Assembly (NCBI RefSeq): GCF_045679555.1
Contig: NC_092090.1
Coordinates: 31,583,288 to 31,647,287 of the forward strand
Source: Salvelinus alpinus
Lineage: Eukaryota > Chordata > Actinopteri > Salmoniformes > Salmonidae
DNA: 64,000 nt
Direction of reading: 5' to 3'
Made by a program: the position numbers and the translations under genes. Positions 57,742-64,000 of the stretch are shown here, one piece after another. The notes beneath the pieces are model-generated. The model saw only the letters and a program-made list of their open reading frames with translations. It made no database searches and was not told the origin of the DNA. Numbering within the stretch: the stretch's first letter is position 1; every line of letters starts with the position of its first letter.

Positions 57742-59852
57742 CAGTACCAGTCAAAAGTTTGAACACACTTAGGGTGTATCTTTATTTTTACTATTTTCTA
57801 CATCAAAACTATGAAATAACAAATATGGAATCATGTAGTAACCAAAAAAGTGTTAAACAAATCAAAATATATTTTATATTTGAGATTCTTCAATGTAGCC
57901 ATCCTTTGCCTTGATGACAGCTTTGTACACTCTTGGCATTCTCTGAACCAGCTTCATCTGGAAGACTTTTCCAACAGTCTGGTTAAGTGTGCCTTGAATT
58001 CTAAATAAATGACCGACAGTGTCACCAGCAAAGCACCCCCACACCATCCAACCTCCTCCTCCATGCTTCACAGTGGGAACCACACATGCAGAGATCATCA
58101 TACTCTGCGTCTCACAAAGACACGGCAGTTGGAACCAAAAATCTCAAATTTGGACCCAGCAGACCAAAGGACAGATTTTCACTGGTCTAATGTCCATTGC
58201 TCATGTTTCTTGGCCCAAGCAAGTCTCTTCTTATTATTGGTGTCCTTTAGTAGTGGTTTCTTCGCAGAAATTCGACCATGAAGGCCTGATTCACACAGTC
58301 TCTTCTGTACAGTTCATGTTGAGATGTGTCTGTTACTTGACCTCTGTGAAGCATTTATTTGGCTGTAACTTGATGGTTTTTGCGACTGCAACTTTCTAAG
58401 TTCTTGAAATTTTCCATATTGACTGAACTTCAAGTCTTAAAGTAATGATGCACTGTTGTTTCTCTTTGCTCTTTTGAGCTGTTCTTGCCATAATATGGAA
58501 TTGGTCTTTTACAAAATAGGGCTACCTTCTGTATACCACCCCTACCACTACACAAATGATTGGCTCAAACGCATTAAGAAGGAAATAAATTCCACAAATT
58601 AACTTTTAATACGGGATCGGTGTCCCTATACCGGGACGGTTGAGCTAACGTGCGCTAATGTGATTAGCATGACGCTGTAAGTAACAGCAAACTTTCTGCT
58701 GGGCAGAAAGCTTAACATCTTAGTCTAACTGCACTGTCCAATTTACAGTAGCTATTACAGTGAAAGAATACCATGCTATTGTTTGAGAGTGCACAACAAC
58801 AAAAAACTTATCACGGCAACTGGTTTGATACATTCACCTCTGAAGGTAAATAATGTACTTACATTCAGTAATCTTGTTCTGATTTGTCATCCTGAGGGTC
58901 CCAGGGATAAAATGTAGCATAGTTTTATTTGATGACATACATTTTTATATTCAAATGTAGGAACTGTGTTCTACAGTTTGAACCCCTGCTGTTTCTGGCT
59001 CCGCCCAGCCATCTAGATATGTGAAAGTTAGTGTATAAGCTAATGATCCATCATGTATGACATTCCTGGGAGTGTGTAAACTTAAATGTTGTATTACCAT
59101 TTTATTTTTGTATGTTCTCTATAGTTATGCACTTTAAAATGTATCAATTGACCAATTCGGCACATTTGTGCAGAATTGATTCAAAATCATTTCCGGTATT
59201 GCTTCAATTTTCCGGTATTGCTTCATTGCTTCACAATGCTTCACTGGATCAATCTGAAACTTTGCATACACACTGCTGCCATCTATTGGCCCAAATCTGA
59301 ATTGCACCTAACTGCAATATGATATGATGGCCTTTCTCTTGCATTTCAAAGATGATGGAACAAAAAGAAAAATAGAGAACACATGTTTTTTTGTTTGTAT
59401 TATCTTTTACCAGATCTATCGTGTTATGTTTTCCTAGAGTAATTTCACATTTCCACAGATTTCTACGTGTTTCCTTTCAAATGGTATCAGGAATATGCAT
59501 ATCCTTTCTTCAGGCTCTAAGCTACAGCCAGTGAGATTTGGGTATGTCATTTTAGGCGAAAATTGAAAAAAAGGGTCTGCTCTATAATAGGTTCACAAGG
59601 CACACCTGTTAATTGAAATGCATTCCAGGTGACCACCTCATGAAGCTAGTTGAGAGAATGCCAATAGTGTGCAAAGCTGTCATCAAGGCAAAGGGTGGCT
59701 ACTTTGAAGAATCTGTTTCACACTTTTTTTGTTACTACATGATTCCGTATGTGTTATTTCATAGTTTTGATGTCTTCACTATTGTTCTAAATAGTAAAAA
59801 TAAAGAAATACCTTGGTATGAGTATGTGTGTCCAAACGTTTGACTGGTACTG
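57742..59852 (-). mobile_element. Third-level Tc1 (CAGTACCAGTC family), internally deleted
   Basis: Ends CAGTACCAGTCAAAAGTTTG (57742) and, complemented, CAGTACCAGTCAAACGTTTG (59852), flanked by TA. Long inverted repeats extend inward and even include pseudo-coding sequence: KAVIKAKDGYIEES on the minus strand near 57890-57930 and KAVIKAKGGYFEES on the plus strand near 59671-59712. The transposase (minus strand, 58101 to about 58490 for the N-terminal half) lacks its middle; the VPTVKHGGG block is joined directly to the terminal repeat. A fourth insertion lies at 58610-59593. Confidence 0.8.
58610..59593. mobile_element. Fourth-level insertion of about 980 bp, type unknown
   Basis: The third-level Tc1 breaks off after AATTAACTTTTAA (58609) and resumes at CAAGGCACACCTGTTAATTG (59595). 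Between them is unrelated DNA starting TACGGGATCGGTGTCCCTAT, with no open frame and no transposase motif. I saw no clear inverted ends or target duplication. CCGGTATTGCTTCA is locally repeated at 59192-59226. It may be a non-autonomous repeat; class unassigned. Confidence 0.55.
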
Positions 59853-60702
59853 TATGTAAATGTGATTAATTTGCAAAAATGTCTAAAAACCTATTTTTGC
59901 TTTGTCATTATGGTATATTGTGTGTAGATTGATGAGGGGAAATAAACAATTTTATAAATTTTAGAATAAGGCTGTAACGTAACAATGTGGAAAAAGTCAA
60001 GTGGTCTGAATACTTTACGAATGCACGGTAAGGAAATCAGTCAATTTAAATAAATCATTAGGCCCTAATCTATTTATTTCACATGACTGGACAGGGGTGC
60101 AGCCATGGGTAGGCCTTGGAAGGCATAGGCCCACACATTTGGCAGTAAGGCCCAGCCAATCAGAATAATTTTTTCCCCACAAAAAGGCTTTAATACAGAC
60201 AGAAATAGTTCTCAGCAGCCGCAAACTATCCTGGGCTAATGTGGTTACACGTGGTGTGCGGTTGTGAGGCCAGTTGGACGTAATGCCAAATTCTCTAAAA
60301 TGATGTTGGAGGCGGCTTATGGTAGAGAAATTAACATTCACATCTCTGGCAACAGCTGTGGTGGACATTCCTTCAGTCAGCATGCCAATTGCACATTCCC
60401 TCAAAACTTGTCACATTGTGTTGTGTGACAAAACTGCACATTTTAAAGTGGCCTTTTATTGTCCCCAGCACAAGGTGCACCTGTGCAATGATCATGTTGT
60501 TTAGTCAGTTTTTTGATATGCCACACATGTCAGGTGGATGAATTATCTTGCCAAAGGAGAAATGCTCATTAAACAATTTGTGCACAACGTTTGAGGGAAA
60601 TAAGCTTTTTGTGCATATGGAACATTTCTGTGATTTTGTATTTCAGCTCATAAAACATGGGATCAACAATTTACATGTGTTAGTATATTTTTTTTCAGTG
60701 TA

Positions 60703-61440
60703 GATACAGTTTATACTGTATATGTATTTGCACTAGATCACTTCTCATCACTCTTCTTACCTCTAATATTGCTATGGTGGTAAATTTCTCTTGCACCAAA
60801 ATAATTTTTAAGATTTTTTTTTTTGTCCCACTGCTGTTGCTTGGCAGCTGGACAGGTCTTTGATGGACTAGGAGTTCTTATTCACTTTACTGGGTAATGG
60901 GCCAAATTGGCTGACAAACACTTGAGGAAGCATTCCGCCCAATCAGAGAAAAGCCTTCCTGATTGTCTGGAAATTCATTTCTGTTCCCTGTAATTTGAGA
61001 AAAGGACTGAGAGCCCTTATTGCAGTAGGGACACACACTAACACTATCACATACTCATGCGCACGCACGCACGCACACACACACACACACACAGTCCATC
61101 ACCAAAATTTCTGTTAAAATAAACTCATTTCAAAACGGAAGTGTGTTCTGTCCCTCAGAAACCTGATGAGTGATGAGGTGTGTCGACTAACAGTTTTCGT
61201 CCTGATACAACGGCCCCAAACACAGACTAGACAATCGGCCATACTGTCTGTGGCAGCTCCAATGTTGGAGGCTTAAGACATATCACAGAACACCCACTGC
61301 TACAACTTCATGTAATGTAATACTTCCCTGAGCCAGACCTCTGATCTGTGTACTGTGTCTGTCTAATGCCCTCTATCATAGTGGATCAGCCATCTGTGGG
61401 GATGGTCAAGTCAGAGCACAGCAGCAATCAGTCCCTCTCA
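60703..61440. other. Intergenic sequence with a short CA run
   Basis: No gene found. A CG/CA-alternating run (GCGCACGCACGCACGCAC) passes into about 11 CA units at 61060-61093. Confidence 0.5.
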
Positions 61441-61459
61441 TCCTGGCTCCTGCATCTGG

Positions 61460-61895
61460 TGTTCTCCTCTCTCTCTCTCTCCATCGTTCCTCCCCTCTGA
61501 CCTTCCTCTGCTCTCTCTGGCTCTTATTGAGTCTGTCTTGCCTCTTCTGCTCTGCTGGATCTGTAGAGCATCAACCACTGGCTGGAGTAGCGAAGAGAGA
61601 AGGAGAGACAGAGAGAGGGCAAGAGCAGAGAGAAAAGCTGGCAAAGCTCATCAGCCCCCCTATCAGGATTAATTTCCTCCAGACCTGGCTTTGGGAAATG
61701 AATGGGTTTTAAGTTCTCCCCGCTTTTTCCCCTCTCCCGCTCTGATTGGCGTTCTATCTTCTTGTTCTCCTTCACTCTCTATCCCTCTCTTTCCCCCACT
61801 CTCTCTCTTATTCTCCATCTCTTTCCCCCACTCTCTTTCACTCTCTCCCACTCATTCTCTCACTCCCTTTCTCTCTCGTTCTCTGGATTTATTGC
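61460..61895. repeat. Pyrimidine-rich low-complexity region
   Basis: Irregular CTCTCT, CCCTCT and TTCTC words over most of 430 bases, interrupted by a purine-rich piece (61590-61640) that is a rough inverse, so part of it can fold back. Frames here are low-complexity artefacts. Confidence 0.7.
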
Positions 61896-61989
61896 TCATT
61901 GTGTCTGTGCTGTTTAAATGGCCACTGTGAGGTTCCCCAACCAGCTGTTAGAAAGTGGAACAGTCAGCAGGATCTGGCCTGCCTCTCTC

Positions 61990-62393
61990 TGTAACGGCTT
62001 TCTTCTTCCTCCTCTGATGAGGAGTAGTAGGAAGGATCGGAAGACCAATGCGCAGCGTGGTACGTATCCATAATGACTTTTAATAGGAATGAATACAACA
62101 AAATACAAACTAACAAAGTGAAACAAAAAGGAAAACCGAAAACAGTTCTGTCTGGTGCAGACACACAAAGACTGAAAACAACCACCCACAAAACCCAACA
62201 GAAAACAGGCTACCTGAATGTGGTTCCCAATCAGGGACAACGATTGTCATCTGCCTCTGATTGAGAACCATATCAGGCCAAACACAGAAATAGAAAATCA
62301 TAGAAAAACTAACATAGACAACCCACCCAACTCACGCCCTGACCATACTAAAACAAAAGTAAAAAACAAAGGAACTAAGGTCAGAACGTGACA
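61990..62393 (-). mobile_element. Solo LTR (TGTCACG family)
   Basis: On the minus strand it begins TGTCACGTTCTGACC and ends CCGTTACA. It is flanked by the 5-bp duplication CTCTC (61985-61989 and 62394-62398). Length 404 bp with TG...CA ends and no second LTR or internal region. The minus strand has a TATTAAA poly(A)-like hexamer near 62085. It shares its first 15 bases and the TCTGATTGAGAACC word with the LTR at 36602-36930. Confidence 0.88.
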
Positions 62394-62399
62394 CTCTCG

Positions 62400-64000
62400 A
62401 TCCCCAGCTTCCATGACTTCTCTTTCCTCTCTCCCTCCTTCTCTTCTCATACTTTCCTCTCCTCCTCTTTCTTTTCACTCCTTATTTTCCCCCACTGATA
62501 GATTGCACTGTTCTGTCAGTCCCTGTTTAGAAGTTTTCTTGAGCATTTGGTCCCCCACCACCTTATGAATGGAAAAAGATACCCTGCCTTTACACTCCAC
62601 AGAAAACAATGGTGGTGTCAATAATTTACTTCATGATTGTCTCAAGGAAACTTTCAGTTTGTTTCCTACATGTTCTCATTAAAAAGTTTCCTTAGGCCCG
62701 CTCCACACTTCCCACTTCCCCTCCTCCTCCTAATAAATGGTTCATATTTAGAACCATATGCCATTAAATTGGAAGTGAGCACTTTGAAAAGGCTCAAAGC
62801 TGTCTTACTAGATCAAAACACACTTCATCACTGTGTTGATATGCCGCTTGAAGATAAAACAGCTCATTGTTCTGCAAGTTTTCACTTGTCAATTAAAATC
62901 TGCCGCTTTGCACCATCACCCTCCTCCAGTTTTCTGACTCACATACTCCAGCACACTGTCAGGTAGTTTGCCTAGAATAGCAGTTAGTGTATGAGGTCCA
63001 GTGGCACAGTACAGTGCACCACCCGACTACAGTACGGTTGGACAATGAACTCTCACCTACCTGGGACACCTTGCGTGGCAGTCTACTTTCCACGCGCTGC
63101 TTTTCGTAAGGAAGTGATACGGAGGGGAAGGAGGGAGTGAAAGCCAGAGACTCTTATTGAATACATAAATAACTTCCTTGTTGCGAGCTGTGTTGTTTCG
63201 CTGCTAATGGATCTTTCCCACAACACCGTAAATCAACGCATACACACCGAGACACAACACCCCTTCGTACTCTGTGTGTGGAAGAAACACTCTTTCACAG
63301 GTAAAGGTACTACTCTGTGATTTCCTTTTCACTCCCTCTTTCTCTTCATTCCTGTTCCGCTCAAGGGCTTTTTCATTCTCCAACACAACAGCACAAACAC
63401 TATTCAGGTGTACTCTGTCTCTGCCTCCCACTATCCCCTTTCCCCTCTCTTGTAATGGGGCAGTTACTCAACTCAGTGGGGTGGCATTAATCCCTGACTG
63501 GTGTCAAAGTCATGGAAAGTTCAAAGCTGGCTGGGCGGCCGCACTTCCTCTTCACAGTACAGTAGTGTCCGGAGCACCTTAAACTTCAGATGACTTCCCA
63601 GGCTTCCAGAGCCCCACTGTGATGGCTGCTTCTGAATTAGAAATCTTGAAGTATATATATTTTTTTCTCTAAAATGACTGTACTTACCTACCAGACGACA
63701 GAGGAATTCACTTTCTACATAGAGTCAATTAACTGAGTTAAATTAATCTAGCACATACTGTACTCTGCACTTACACATCTGTCATGACTGTGGGGTGAGG
63801 ATCACAATGGGTCAGATCAGCTTGGCAATGGCTGACAATAACCAGACTCTCTCCCAGCCACAAAGGGTTGGAGGAGGGAACTGCCGGGTTGACAGCTCAC
63901 ACTCGGTTGTAAATTAAGTCGGGGAGACTCTCTCTCTTGCTCTTTTGTATCAACCAAAGGAATGTCTTTGTTCACAGACAATTTTGCCCGCCCAAAACTC
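62400..64000. other. Terminal intergenic stretch, no gene recognised
   Basis: About 1.6 kb with mixed composition and some CT-rich runs. GC rises slightly around 63040-63120 and 63500-63560, but no ORF shows a domain that I know and no transposon end was paired. In human the gene beyond TOLLIP is BRSK2; a 5' exon could lie here or further on, but I cannot show one. Confidence 0.4.

Larger units (their letters stand above)
56564..60028 (+). mobile_element. Second-level Tc1 (CAGTGCATT family), inactive
   Basis: Left end CAGTGCATTTGGTAAGTATT with TA at 56562-56563; right end TACTTTACGAATGCACGG with TA at 60029-60030. The transposase starts at 56836 (MSKELSVELRDRIVSRH) and continues with stops and shifts through RKPLLSKKDMTARLNFAKRH, a DETKIELFGLNAKH-type first Asp block near 57219, and a degraded [15 protein letters not shown] block near 57538. 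It is split at 57740/59853 by the third-level element; the two halves join at a single TA. Confidence 0.85.
56503..60700 (-). mobile_element. Outermost Tc1/mariner element of a four-level nest
   Basis: The left end TACTGAACGAAAATATAA (56503, after TA) pairs with the right end whose complement is CACTGAAAAAAAATATA (60700, before TA). The host sequence TTCATA / AGGAAATCAGTC is split at 56561/60031 by the next element. The minus strand at 60404-60200 keeps a transposase N-terminus with an HTH ([35 protein letters not shown]); the catalytic part is deleted. Without its inserts the element is about 730 bp. Confidence 0.8.

Noticed and set aside
61438..61994. Several Ser/Leu/Pro-rich or Arg/Glu-rich frames
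   Set aside because: Low-complexity CT/GA tract read in different frames.
62400..64000. First exon of brsk2, expected by synteny beyond tollip
   Set aside because: No sequence coding for a kinase N-terminus or a clear CpG-rich promoter could be read here, so the expectation alone is not enough.

Overview
The window is vertebrate nuclear DNA, almost certainly from a salmonid fish (Salmo, Oncorhynchus or Salvelinus type). Two intron-rich genes lie in a sea of teleost transposons. The salmonid call rests on several Tc1 elements with the IR/DR ends of the Sleeping Beauty lineage, short TG...CA solo LTRs, a LINE ending in a TTTGAT tail, and long CA/TCTCC/TTCC microsatellites. There is no prokaryotic content, no CRISPR array and no operon.

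Region 1 (1-28345, + strand) is the 3' part of a secreted gel-forming mucin of the MUC5AC/MUC5B class. The window opens inside the second von Willebrand D domain. I could place 40 exons whose splice phases all agree, giving 20,823 coding bases (6,940 residues plus stop). The order is D2, D' , D3, a single 15.6-kb Pro/Thr/Ser exon, D4, VWC-type modules and a C-terminal cystine knot. The PTS exon holds 62 repeats of exactly 237 bp (79 residues) without one indel between unit markers. Diagnostic variants recur at 7, 12 and 22 units, which shows nested block duplications.

Region 2 (28346-31795) is the short gap between two converging genes. It holds a TA-flanked Tc1/mariner-like element with a hAT-type MITE inside it, a TTAA-flanked MITE, and probably the long 3' UTR of tollip.

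Region 3 (31796-39963, - strand) is a complete tollip gene (six coding exons, 275 residues). It encodes the TIR-signalling adaptor with an N-terminal Tom1-binding segment, a C2 domain and a CUE domain. Its 6-kb first intron carries a Sleeping-Beauty-type Tc1 that was itself hit by an LTR element, plus a decayed LINE ORF1. Mucin and tollip face each other tail to tail, as MUC5B and TOLLIP do at human 11p15.5.

Region 4 (about 40000-64000) has no host gene that I can support. It contains a LINE reverse transcriptase fragment, a Ty3/gypsy 3' end whose LTR was split by a nearly intact Tc1, a 56-bp minisatellite, a long inverted repeat, further Tc1 copies, a four-level nest of transposons at 56503-60700, a solo LTR at 61990-62393 and simple repeats.

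The mucin builds extracellular, disulfide-linked, O-glycosylated mucus. Tollip works in the cytosol on endosomal sorting and on restraining IL-1/Toll-like receptor signalling. They are neighbours by ancient synteny, and nothing in the sequence shows a shared pathway.
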